NCBI GenBank assembly: GCA_016190375.1
Contig: JACPQR010000220.1
Location: forward strand, 1 to 48,059
Source: Deltaproteobacteria bacterium
Lineage (GTDB): Bacteria > Myxococcota_A > Polyangia > JACPQR01
Reading direction: 5' to 3'
Length of the DNA stretch: 48,059 bases
Every line of letters begins with the position of its first letter. The stretch's first letter is position 1. Below are positions 1-7,163 of the stretch, piece by piece. A program made the translations under genes and the position numbers. The notes beneath the pieces were generated by a model. It had not been told where the DNA came from. It saw nothing but the letters and a program-made list of their open reading frames with translations, and did no database searches.

Positions 1-26
1 CAACCCCTTCGGCAAGTAGCCCGCTC

Positions 27-731
27 TCACCACTCGACACGACGCCGCACCGGCCCGTAGTGGTCGCGCGGATTCGGCAGCGTCCGCGCCCGCGGCACGA
101 GCAGGCGGACCATCGTCAGCCCGATCACGAACCCTCCGATGTGCGCCCACCAGGCGGTCCCGCCGCCGGTGTCTCCGAGAGACGCGACGCCCTGGAACGC
201 CTGGATCACGAACCAGAAGACGATGAACAGGACCGCGGGCAGCTCGAGGATCTGGAAGAAGATGAACAGCGGCAGGAACGTGAGAACGCGCGCGCGGGGG
301 TACAGCGAGAGGTACGCCCCCAGGATGCCCGCGATCGCGCCGGAGGCGCCGATCATGGGGATCTTCGAGGTCGGGTCGACCACGACCTGCGCGGCCGCGG
401 CGCCGATTCCGCACAGGAAGTAGAAGAAGACGTAGCGGACCTTTCCGAGGGCGTCCTCCACGTTGTCGCCGAAGATGTAGAGGAACCACATGTTCCCGAT
501 CACGTGCATCCACCCGCCGTGCATGAACATCGAGGAGAGCACGGTCAAGAGCCTCTCGGGATCGCTGCCTCCGACGATCCGCAGAGGGACCATCCCCCAG
601 CTCGAGACGAAGCCCTCGAGGGCGGGACCCAGGCTCAGCTCGAAGACGAAGACGAGGAGGTTCGCGATGATGAACAGCGTGTTGACGAGCGGGAAGGACC
701 TCGTCGGCAGGGTGTCCTTGAGCGGGATCAC
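27..731 (-). CDS. Rhomboid-family intramembrane serine protease
   Basis: A 234-residue polytopic membrane protein that should cleave transmembrane substrates within the inner membrane. The catalytic serine lies in GASGAIAG (Ser about residue 130) and the histidine in WWAHIGGF (His about residue 197). The HGGWMHVIGNMWFLYIFG segment around residues 71-88 is the typical rhomboid TM2 region. About six hydrophobic helices are visible, the usual count for bacterial rhomboids, and the C-terminus is a short basic tail. I chose the GTG start at 731 because it overlaps the TGA of the upstream helicase gene (GTGA, 4-nt overlap), implying translational coupling; the open frame extends further upstream but only as a shadow of the helicase. 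Substrate unknown. The family assignment is secure. Confidence 0.93.
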   Translation of the reverse strand: MIPLKDTLPTRSFPLVNTLFIIANLLVFVFELSLGPALEGFVSSWGMVPLRIVGGSDPERLLTVLSSMFMHGGWMHVIGNMWFLYIFGDNVEDALGKVRYVFFYFLCGIGAAAAQVVVDPTSKIPMIGASGAIAGILGAYLSLYPRARVLTFLPLFIFFQILELPAVLFIVFWFVIQAFQGVASLGDTGGGTAWWAHIGGFVIGLTMVRLLVPRARTLPNPRDHYGPVRRRVEW

Positions 732-2680
732 TCCGGAAGAGTAGCACCCTCCATCGTGGCCTTCCGCCGCCAGAAGCACCGGACCTCCTCGAGGTCCGAC
801 GCGCGCGCGCAGGGCGGCAGGCTCCCGAGCAGGACCTTGCCGTAGCCGCGAGTGACGATGCGGCGATCGAGGATCGCGACGATCCCCCGGTCCGTGCGCG
901 TGCGGATCAGGCGCCCGAAGCCCTGCTTGAGCGCGAGCGCCGCGGCCGGCACCTGATACGCGGCGAACGCTTCCACGCCGTGCTCGTTCAGGTGCCGGAT
1001 CCGCGCCGCCACGACCGGGTCGCTCGGTACCTCGAACGGGAGCTTGTCGATCACGACCAGACGCAGCGCGTCTCCGGGAACGTCGATTCCTTCCCAGAAG
1101 CTCGCGGTCGCGAAGAGCACCGCGTCGCCCAGCTCGCGGAAGCGCTCGACCAGAGCCGTCTTGGGACGCTCGCCCTGCAGGAGGCACGGCGCGGACAGCC
1201 GGCCGGACAGAGCTCCATGCAGGGCGCGCATGGCGCGAAAGCTCGTACACAGGACGAAAGCGCCACCGCCCGTGAGCTCGACGAGCCTGTCCACCTCGTC
1301 CGCCGCCCGTGCGAGGAAGTCGGGATCCCGCGGCTCCGGCAGACCCACAGGGGTGTAGAGCATCGCCTGCGACGGGTAGTCGAACGGGCTTCCGACGACG
1401 AGCTCGTCCGCGTCGAAGTCGATCCCCAGTCGCTGCCTCACGAAGCGGAAGTCCCCGGAGGTGGCGAGCGTCGCGCTCGCGAGCACGACCGACGGAACGC
1501 TGTAGAAGAGCTTCTCCTTGAGGATCTCCGACAGGTCGATCGGAGCCGCAGCGACGGCCACGTTGCGGCCGCGCCTCTGAACGTAGCGGACGAGCGTCTG
1601 GCCCCGGTCGGTGAGGATGGCCGCGAGATCGTTCCTGAGATCGGACGCACGGCCGGCCGCGAGCGCGAGGGGCTCCGAGCCGGTCGCGGCCTCGAGGCGG
1701 CGGAGCGCACCGCCGAGCGCTTCGAGCGCGTCGTCGAGGTCGTGGTGGCGGCCGACGAGATCGGGGCTCTCCACCATCTCCCGTGTCAGCGTGACGGACT
1801 CGGGACCGTCCGGCAGCGCGCCGAAGAACAGCGCGGCCGAGAGCGTCAGGTGGTCGAGGACGGGGTGGAGATCTCCTAGCGGCACCTCCGCGCGCGGCGT
1901 CGCGAGCGAGCGGCGCGTGTCGCCCACGAGCGACTCGATCCGTCTGGTCGAGACTCGCAGGCTGAAGAAGTCGGTGGCGACGTCCTCGATCTTGTGGGCC
2001 TCGTCGAGCACGACGGCGTCGTGCTCGGGGATCACTCCCTGCCCGTGAGGGCCCCGGATGGCGAGATCGGCGAAGAAGAGGTGATGGTTGACGATGACGA
2101 GCTCGGCCGCTTCCGCCTGTCGCCTCATCCTCGTCACGAAGCAGTCATCGAAGTGGTCGCACTTGGCGCCGATCCGCGTCTCGGAGCTCGAGGTCACGTC
2201 GTTCCACACCGGGTCGTCGTCGGAGACCGTCTCGAGGTCCGCGCGATCGCCGGTCCGGGTTCCCTGGGCCCAGCGGGCGATCGCCGCGAGCGAGGGATCT
2301 CGACCGGCCGCGAACGCCTCCCGGAGTCGTCGGAGGCAGACGTAGTTCCCGAGCCCCTTCATGCAGGCAGCGCGGACGGGCAGGCCGAGGTGCTTGCGGA
2401 TGAGCGGGAGGTCCTTGTGCAGGATCTGCTCCTGAAGGGCCTTGGTTCCGGTCGAGATGACGACCTTCTTGCCGCTGAGGATCGCGGGCACGAGGTACGC
2501 GAGGGTCTTGCCCGTCCCCGTGCCAGCCTCGACGAGGAGCGTGCCCTCGCGCCCGAGGACGGACCGGACCGCCTCCGCCATGCGTAGCTGCTCGGGTCGG
2601 TGCTCGTAGCCCGGGAGGCTCTTGGCCAGCGGGCCGCCGGGTCCGAGGAGGGCGGCGATCGATGGGGCAGCACCGGGCAC
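728..2680 (-). CDS. dinG: DinG/YoaA-type XPD-family DNA helicase
   Basis: A 650-residue superfamily 2 helicase expected to unwind DNA 5' to 3' with ATP and act in repair or replication-fork processing. Walker A is EAGTGTGKT (about 51-59) and the DEAH box is at about 226-229. The C-terminal ATPase core has ATASFWEGIDVPG followed by VIDKLPFEVPSDP and a QGFGRLIRT motif VI. Cysteines at about 106, 115, 174 and 180 probably hold the iron-sulfur cluster of this family. The usual C-x2-C pair before the last cysteine is not obvious, so the ligand set is slightly atypical. I chose GTG 2680 because it gives a normal N-terminus; it lies inside the 80-bp direct repeat, whose second copy sits 2013 bp upstream. 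The downstream rhomboid gene overlaps by 4 nt. DinG versus YoaA cannot be separated here. Confidence 0.9.
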   Translation of the reverse strand: MPGAAPSIAALLGPGGPLAKSLPGYEHRPEQLRMAEAVRSVLGREGTLLVEAGTGTGKTLAYLVPAILSGKKVVISTGTKALQEQILHKDLPLIRKHLGLPVRAACMKGLGNYVCLRRLREAFAAGRDPSLAAIARWAQGTRTGDRADLETVSDDDPVWNDVTSSSETRIGAKCDHFDDCFVTRMRRQAEAAELVIVNHHLFFADLAIRGPHGQGVIPEHDAVVLDEAHKIEDVATDFFSLRVSTRRIESLVGDTRRSLATPRAEVPLGDLHPVLDHLTLSAALFFGALPDGPESVTLTREMVESPDLVGRHHDLDDALEALGGALRRLEAATGSEPLALAAGRASDLRNDLAAILTDRGQTLVRYVQRRGRNVAVAAAPIDLSEILKEKLFYSVPSVVLASATLATSGDFRFVRQRLGIDFDADELVVGSPFDYPSQAMLYTPVGLPEPRDPDFLARAADEVDRLVELTGGGAFVLCTSFRAMRALHGALSGRLSAPCLLQGERPKTALVERFRELGDAVLFATASFWEGIDVPGDALRLVVIDKLPFEVPSDPVVAARIRHLNEHGVEAFAAYQVPAAALALKQGFGRLIRTRTDRGIVAILDRRIVTRGYGKVLLGSLPPCARASDLEEVRCFWRRKATMEGATLPE

Positions 2681-2703
2681 GCGGAGACGATACCATCCGG
2701 CCG
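2624..2703. repeat. 80-bp perfect direct repeat, copy 1
   Basis: Bases 2624-2703 are identical to 4637-4716, an offset of 2013 bp. This copy contains the dinG start codon (GTG at 2680) and its first 19 codons, plus 23 bp upstream. Identity stops abruptly at both ends: T versus G at the base before, and G versus T at the base after. Together the two copies bracket a lower-GC block of small genes, so they look like the boundaries of an insertion or of an integrative duplication. Confidence 0.97.
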
Positions 2704-2830
2704 GTTGGCCGCGCACCGGACGTCGCTCGGGCCGAGGGCCGCTCGCTCGGCGCAGCGCGTCGCCGCGGAAGATCGGTGCACGCGTGAGTGCCTCATGGTG
2801 TACAGCCGCGGCAGGCTGCAGTCACGGTGA

Positions 2831-3328
2831 TCAGACCTCCCGACGCCGGATTTCAGCGGAGTACTTGGTCAAGCGTTCGGCGAGGGGTGCAACGTCATTG
2901 CCAACGAGCTCGCCGATATGGAGGTCGTTGTCGTCGCGTACGAACCCGGCCTTCGTTGGCGTGCTCCAGAGATCGCGGGGCTCGCCGGTCCTTCCCTTCG
3001 ATTTCTTGATGTGACCCGGGACATCACAGATCAGCTTGCGACAGTCGTTGTCGCGCTCGACGTGGGGCAGCAGATAGGGCAGTCGAGCGAGAATCTCCGG
3101 GTGAAACCAGATCGCGAGCCTGGGCAGTACGTGTTCCACGAGGCGGTCCATGACGTCGTGGTCACCTGCAAGATCCTCGCGCAGGAATCTGGAGAGCGTG
3201 GAGCTTCCGGCATCGGCGGCGCGGATTCCGCCAAGGTCCTTTAGGCACCCGTAGAGCCGATGGTCGTCGCGGCGTAGGGCAGAGATGCAGCCCCTCAGAG
3301 CTTCGAAGCCCGCGACCTTCTCCGGCAA
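2831..3328 (-). CDS. Hypothetical protein, last gene of the inserted block
   Basis: About 165 residues if the TTG at 3328 is the start; the frame is open further upstream into the preceding gene, and no ATG or GTG is well placed. I do not recognise a family. Visible features are a charged central region (DHDVMDRLVEHVLPRL), the hydrophobic segment IWFHPEILARLPYLLP, and a C-terminal part with TPTKAGFVRDDNDLHIG ending in a basic tail. There is no signal peptide and no transmembrane helix. It lies 29 bp downstream of the DUF6941-like gene, same strand, and is probably the last gene of a four-gene operon. Base composition is less GC-rich than the flanking dinG and lipoprotein genes, which fits horizontal acquisition. 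The start codon is uncertain; the reading frame is moderately sure. Confidence 0.6.
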   Translation of the reverse strand: MPEKVAGFEALRGCISALRRDDHRLYGCLKDLGGIRAADAGSSTLSRFLREDLAGDHDVMDRLVEHVLPRLAIWFHPEILARLPYLLPHVERDNDCRKLICDVPGHIKKSKGRTGEPRDLWSTPTKAGFVRDDNDLHIGELVGNDVAPLAERLTKYSAEIRRREV

Positions 3329-3357
3329 GCCCGCCCTGCGGCGATGCGCGGAGCCGC

Positions 3358-3780
3358 TCAGGACGTGCCCGCTGTCTTCGTCTGCGTTCGACGCACGGAG
3401 AAGCGGTGCTCGACCGCCAGTCGCTGCTCCCCGCCTTCGATCTCGAGCGCACACGAAACAATCCCCTCAGTCGGAAAGACCGCAGGGCTCAGCTGGAAAA
3501 CCAAGTTCTGTTCATCGTAGGTCGGATCACGGGACCCAACCTCGGCGGGAATCGACTCGAGCCTTGGAGCGTCCTCTCCCGCCTGAATCGCGTGTCTGAT
3601 CCTCAACTCCGAGATGCCCCTCAACCCGGAGATACAGTACACGATGACGAGCTTGGGCATGACCAGGGGCCCATTGGCGGAGACGAACGCGATTCCGTCG
3701 TTGTAGCAGCCGATCAGGCTGAGCTTGTTGCCGACCTCGTATCTCACGTCGTCACAAACGACGATCGCTCGGGCTCTCAT
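3358..3780 (-). CDS. DUF6941-like protein
   Basis: A 140-residue soluble protein resembling the DUF6941 family of unknown function. The N-terminus RARAIVVCDDVRYEVGNK followed by LSLIGCYNDGI matches the family's opening strand pattern (CDD-V-E followed by a G-K-SLIG-Y segment), and VMPKLVIVYCISG is the second conserved block. It is beta-rich, with no signal peptide or membrane helix. I chose the internal ATG at 3780 because the conserved domain begins there and the upstream gene stops at 3782, leaving one base between. It sits in the second half of the 80-bp-repeat-bounded island. Function cannot be inferred; the family assignment is from memory of its motif pattern. Confidence 0.72.
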   Translation of the reverse strand: MRARAIVVCDDVRYEVGNKLSLIGCYNDGIAFVSANGPLVMPKLVIVYCISGLRGISELRIRHAIQAGEDAPRLESIPAEVGSRDPTYDEQNLVFQLSPAVFPTEGIVSCALEIEGGEQRLAVEHRFSVRRTQTKTAGTS

Positions 3781-3781
3781 C

Positions 3782-4222
3782 TCACGCCGCCTCGGGACCA
3801 ACCATGTCCACCCGCGAGGGCAGCGGCGACCGACCTCCCAGGGATGCACAGGGCGACCCCGTGCTGATCTCCTCAGGCATCGGGGTCATGGACGCCGTGG
3901 GCTCTCGCATGCCGACAATTCCCCTGTCGTACCAGTTCAGGACCGCTGCCGAAACCTCCTGCTCACTCGCGAACTCCTTGCCAGTCAGCTTCGCGGCGTC
4001 GAGACGACCGATCCGCAGGACGGCCCTGTTCAAGAAGAAGCAGCCTTCTCTGATTCGATCGACACACGGCGGCAGGGCCGCGAGTCCCAGGGATTCGATT
4101 GCCCGATACGGTTGGGTGTCATAGAGGCGTTGCAGGCTGGAAGACGCTGCGAACGTGGGGTCGTTGATGAGCTCCTCGAGCTCCTGAAAGGACCGCTCGA
4201 ACACACCGGACTTTGCACTCAT
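3782..4222 (-). CDS. Hypothetical protein with LYDTQPYRAIESLG motif
   Basis: A 146-residue protein of unknown function. Its core (YRAIESLGLAALPPCVDRI, then a bulky aromatic segment and FASEQEVSAAVLNWYDRG) follows the layout of small proteins that read roughly Y-x2-I-x2-LG-x2-LP-x2-L-x2-L and end in a W-containing helix. In my memory these often lie beside DUF7689-type genes, as here. The C-terminal 35 residues are Pro/Ser/Gly-rich and probably disordered. ATG 4222 follows the upstream stop by 4 bp, and the next start is 2 bp downstream, so co-transcription is very likely. There are no catalytic motifs or signal peptide. The gene is well supported; the family comparison is tentative. Confidence 0.68.
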   Translation of the reverse strand: MSAKSGVFERSFQELEELINDPTFAASSSLQRLYDTQPYRAIESLGLAALPPCVDRIREGCFFLNRAVLRIGRLDAAKLTGKEFASEQEVSAAVLNWYDRGIVGMREPTASMTPMPEEISTGSPCASLGGRSPLPSRVDMVGPEAA

Positions 4223-4226
4223 TTGG

Positions 4227-4415
4227 CTAGCGCCCTCTTCTTGTGCGGTCCGCCGCCCCCAGATTCTCGAGATCGATCCATTCCCGCCGCCCGACAGACC
4301 AGCCCACGCAGTTGTACTGCGGACTCTGGTCAGCGATCTCGAAGCTGAGGAGATTCGGGAAGAGCGCCCGGATCCTGGCTGATTCCTCCGTCGTCGGGCT
4401 CCTCGCCTCTGACAT
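4227..4415 (-). CDS. Short DUF7689-like protein, possibly truncated
   Basis: 62 residues. The segment LFPNLLSFEIADQSPQYNCV followed by GWSVGRREWIDLE resembles the start of DUF7689-type proteins (P-x-L, then YNC-x-x-W-x-x-G, then W). Those proteins are usually about twice as long, and their later G-Y-x-x-C and K-I-A blocks are absent before the TAG at 4227. So this is either a truncated member or a natural short form. ATG 4415 is the first start in the inserted block and the gene heads the four-gene minus-strand array. Upstream (4416-4636) I see no confident gene, only the end of the chimeric frame that enters from the second 80-bp repeat. Confidence 0.55.
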   Translation of the reverse strand: MSEARSPTTEESARIRALFPNLLSFEIADQSPQYNCVGWSVGRREWIDLENLGAADRTRRGR

Positions 4416-4543
4416 CGCGTGGAGCTTCGCGCGGGGCTACCAGAAGTTCAAGTCGCGCAGGGGCCCGAGGGGGCTCGCGGACTGGATCGAGCGCGACGCC
4501 GCGTCCTGCGGCCGGACCGTCGCGCCGGAAGACCTGCCGTCGG

Positions 4544-4693
4544 TCACCCCAATGACGAGTAGGCGCCCTCGATCCAGCGGTTGGGGTCGCAGGTACCCTG
4601 GGCGCCGTCGCCGCATTCGCCGATCGAGACGCGACGGGCCAGCGGGCCGCCGGGTCCGAGGAGGGCGGCGATCGATGGGGCAGCACCGGGCAC
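4544..4693 (-). pseudogene. Chimeric 49-codon frame from duplicated dinG start
   Basis: Within the second 80-bp repeat the dinG start (GTG at 4693) and 19 codons recur. The frame then leaves the repeat and continues 30 codons into unrelated sequence containing CGDGAQGTCDPNRWIEGAYS, stopping at 4544. That tail is Cys/Trp-containing and resembles the C-terminal end of some secreted protein, though I cannot name it. The simplest reading is a dinG 5' fragment joined to a fragment of another gene when the island inserted. Whether it is expressed from the duplicated dinG start is unknown. Confidence 0.6.
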
Positions 4694-4716
4694 GCGGAGA
4701 CGATACCATCCGGCCG
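4637..4716. repeat. 80-bp perfect direct repeat, copy 2
   Basis: Identical to 2624-2703 and in the same orientation. This copy ends exactly on the first base of the GTG start of the plus-strand lipoprotein gene (4716). Copy 1 reads into the intact dinG; copy 2 reads into the intact lipoprotein gene. Removing 2013 bp restores a compact divergent pair with a gap of about 35 bp between start codons. Confidence 0.97.
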
Positions 4717-6263
4717 TGCTGCGCGCGCTGGGACTGGCCCTGCTCATCGGTGCATGCGGAGGAAGGGAAGCGAGGTCGCCCGACGCTGCGGCGACCGAGG
4801 GGCCGGTCGCGAGGCCCACGTCCGTGATCGCCATCGCGGCGATCCGCGGGCTCGATCCCGTGTTCGCGGCGGCGCGGCGGCTCTTGGGCCCGGCGCTTCC
4901 TGCCGGTGCGGACGGGCGCGCCGTCGCCGTGGCGCTGGCCGGCCTCGAGCCCGCGTCCAGGGACGCGCTCGATCCCGATGGGACCGTCTTCGTCCTGGTG
5001 ATCGATGGCGAGGCGCCCAGCGTCGTCGTTGCGCTACCGCTCGAGGGCGCGGCCGCGCACGTCGCGATCGCGAGCGGCGCTCCCGGCGTCGGCACCCGAG
5101 CGGGCCGTTTCTTCGTGATCGCGGCCGACCGGGCCACGGCTGCCGCGGTCGCTCCATGGATCACGCGCACGCTGGCTCGGCGAGCGTGGGAGCACTCCGT
5201 CAGCCTGGAAGTGGACGCGGCAGCCGCTCCGCGCGTCGCGGAAATCTTGACGGGCGTCGTCGGGGACCTGGCCGCCGAGCTCGACGCCGAGGCACGTGCG
5301 GCCCGCGCCGCGATGGGACGCGATCCCGAGATCGGCGAGCCCGAGGCGATCGCCGGGTGGGTCGAGGAGACCGGCAGGCGGTGGGCGAACGCAATCGGAG
5401 GAGCGGCGATCGAGGCCCACCTCGACTTCTCCGGCCGCTCCGTCTCCATCCGGATCGATCTCGAGGCCATCGCCGGCACCGACCTGGCCGTCGAGCTCGA
5501 GCGGTCGGCGCCCGGCGACGTCGAGCTCCTCGGCCTGATGCCGGCCGATGCGCCGCTCGCGGTCGGCGTCCGCCGTGGGGAGGAGGAACGACGAGCCGAG
5601 AGCGCGAGGACCATCGCGCTCCTCGCGCGGATCGCGGGACCTCGCATGGCGCCTTCCGAGACCGCGACCCTGCGCAGCCTGGCGGCGGCCTGGGATGCGG
5701 CCACCGGTCCCGAAGGCGCGTTCGCCTTGGGGCTCGACGGATCGCGCGCGACGCTTCGGGTCGCGAGCGAGGCGCGCGACCCGGACGGCGCTGCCGCGGC
5801 GATCGACGGCCTGGCCGACGCGATGGGCGGCGGTTACCTGGGACTCGTGGGCGAGCGTCTGGGTGCGTGGATCGGCCCTGCCTCGCGCCTCGCGCACGCG
5901 CGCAGCCGAGTCTTCCGGGGCGGCGCCTCCGGGCCGTTAGGGGACCGGTGGGAGCTCGGCTCGATCCCCACCGCCGGCCAGATCCGTGTCGTTGCCGGAG
6001 CTACCGACGGGATCGACTGGGCGCCAGCCGCCTCCGTCCTCGGCCGGGCGGATGTGGCGGCACTTCGTCGAGCGGGGGACGGAAGACTCGTCACGCTGGG
6101 CGCCGCATCTCCCTCGCGCCTCGTTCCGCTCGTGGCCCCCATCGGGGGCGAGCGCCTCGAACGGCTCGCTCGTGCGGTCGCAGCCCGCGGGACCGCCGAT
6201 CCCGTCGTCTGGTCGGTCGAGGTCGAAGGACGCCACTCGACCATCCACGTGCGCCTGAAGTGA
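4716..6263 (+). CDS. Large hypothetical lipoprotein
   Basis: 515 residues from a GTG start. The N-terminus LRALGLALLIGACGG is a lipoprotein signal with the lipobox ending at Cys14-Gly15, so the protein should be anchored in the membrane facing the periplasm. The rest is Ala/Arg/Asp-rich alternating beta and helix with no motif I recognise. A segment about residues 35-150 (ISVIAIAAIRGLDPVF-like, then DPDGTVFVLVIDGEAPSVVV) has the feel of a DUF3352-type solute or substrate-like fold, but this is weak. The gene was divergent from dinG before the 2-kb insertion. Downstream, the next secreted protein starts 36 bp later on the same strand, so the two may be co-transcribed. Confidence 0.8.
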   Translation: MLRALGLALLIGACGGREARSPDAAATEGPVARPTSVIAIAAIRGLDPVFAAARRLLGPALPAGADGRAVAVALAGLEPASRDALDPDGTVFVLVIDGEAPSVVVALPLEGAAAHVAIASGAPGVGTRAGRFFVIAADRATAAAVAPWITRTLARRAWEHSVSLEVDAAAAPRVAEILTGVVGDLAAELDAEARAARAAMGRDPEIGEPEAIAGWVEETGRRWANAIGGAAIEAHLDFSGRSVSIRIDLEAIAGTDLAVELERSAPGDVELLGLMPADAPLAVGVRRGEEERRAESARTIALLARIAGPRMAPSETATLRSLAAAWDAATGPEGAFALGLDGSRATLRVASEARDPDGAAAAIDGLADAMGGGYLGLVGERLGAWIGPASRLAHARSRVFRGGASGPLGDRWELGSIPTAGQIRVVAGATDGIDWAPAASVLGRADVAALRRAGDGRLVTLGAASPSRLVPLVAPIGGERLERLARAVAARGTADPVVWSVEVEGRHSTIHVRLK

Positions 6264-6299
6264 GGGAAGCTCTCGGGTGGCTTCTTCGTACATCGCCAC

Positions 6300-7163
6300 A
6301 TGCGCGCGATCCAGGTTCTCTTCGCGTTCCTGCCATTAGCAGCCCGGACGGCCGCAGCACAGCCGGGCATGGTGCTGCCGGGCGCGCTCGCGGCAGGGGA
6401 CGACGTCTGCGCGAACCTCTGTGATCGTTACGGGCTCTCGTGGGACTCGGGTGGGTCCGTGAGGGTCGAGCTCGTGACGGACGGGTTCGGGGCGAAGCTG
6501 AGCGCCAGGCGGAGCGAGGGCGGCTGGACCCCACCCCCCGCTACGCAGCTCCAGCTCGTCGTGCGACCCGGAGAGCAGATCGCCCTCGAGGTGGAGGAGA
6601 TCACCCCCGCGAGCGGTGGCCAGTACCTGCTCCGGATCCAACCGGCCCCGAGCCGCTATCGGTTGCCCCCTGGCGCGGCGGCTCCCGCGCCTCCCTCGCC
6701 CCGACCCCCTCCGGCGCTCCAGCCCACCGCGCAGCGGCCGGCTACCGATCCGGCCCGCGAGACCGCCCTGCGTCTGATGCGCGGGTTCCAGCCCTCGAGC
6801 CCCCTCTTCATCGGCCGGCTCGAGCAGGTGCCGCCGCTCGAGTTTCCCGCGCGACGCGGACAGTGCTATCGCAGCGTCGTCATTCTCGCCCCAGGTGCTC
6901 GCCGCCGGCCAGCGAGCCCGACGGCGCCGGCGCCAGCGGCGCTCGTGCGAATGACCCTTCGAGCACGTCGAGTCCTCGAGGCCGTGAACGAGAGCGTTCG
7001 CTCGACCGATCGCGTGATCGCCATCGACGACGACCTGTGCCCCTCCGAGAACGGCACGCTGGATATCGCGTTCCTCGACCGCACGACCGCCGCGGCCGTC
7101 TCGAGCCCCGGCATCGGGCCGTTCACGGTGCAGCTCTTCGAACGGCCCGCGCCTACCCGATAG
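6300..7163 (+). CDS. Secreted hypothetical protein with Pro-rich linker
   Basis: 287 residues with a cleavable signal peptide (MRAIQVLFAFLPLAARTAAA, cleavage after AAA likely). A first beta-rich region (residues about 35-115) contains the pair C-ANL-C. A Pro/Ala linker (about 120-150, PPGAAAPAPPSPRPPPALQP) then leads to a C-terminal beta domain with Cys in RGQCYRS and DDDLCPSENGTLDIAFLD. The layout suggests an exported two-domain protein. No family is recognised. It follows the 4716 lipoprotein by 36 bp. Its last 11 bp overlap the convergent MopE-like lipoprotein gene. Confidence 0.75.
   Translation: MRAIQVLFAFLPLAARTAAAQPGMVLPGALAAGDDVCANLCDRYGLSWDSGGSVRVELVTDGFGAKLSARRSEGGWTPPPATQLQLVVRPGEQIALEVEEITPASGGQYLLRIQPAPSRYRLPPGAAAPAPPSPRPPPALQPTAQRPATDPARETALRLMRGFQPSSPLFIGRLEQVPPLEFPARRGQCYRSVVILAPGARRRPASPTAPAPAALVRMTLRARRVLEAVNESVRSTDRVIAIDDDLCPSENGTLDIAFLDRTTAAAVSSPGIGPFTVQLFERPAPTR

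Noticed and set aside
2704..4636. Ordinary transposon insertion with target-site duplication
   Set aside because: The 80-bp repeats are too long for a typical duplication, the insert lacks a transposase and I found no terminal inverted repeats.
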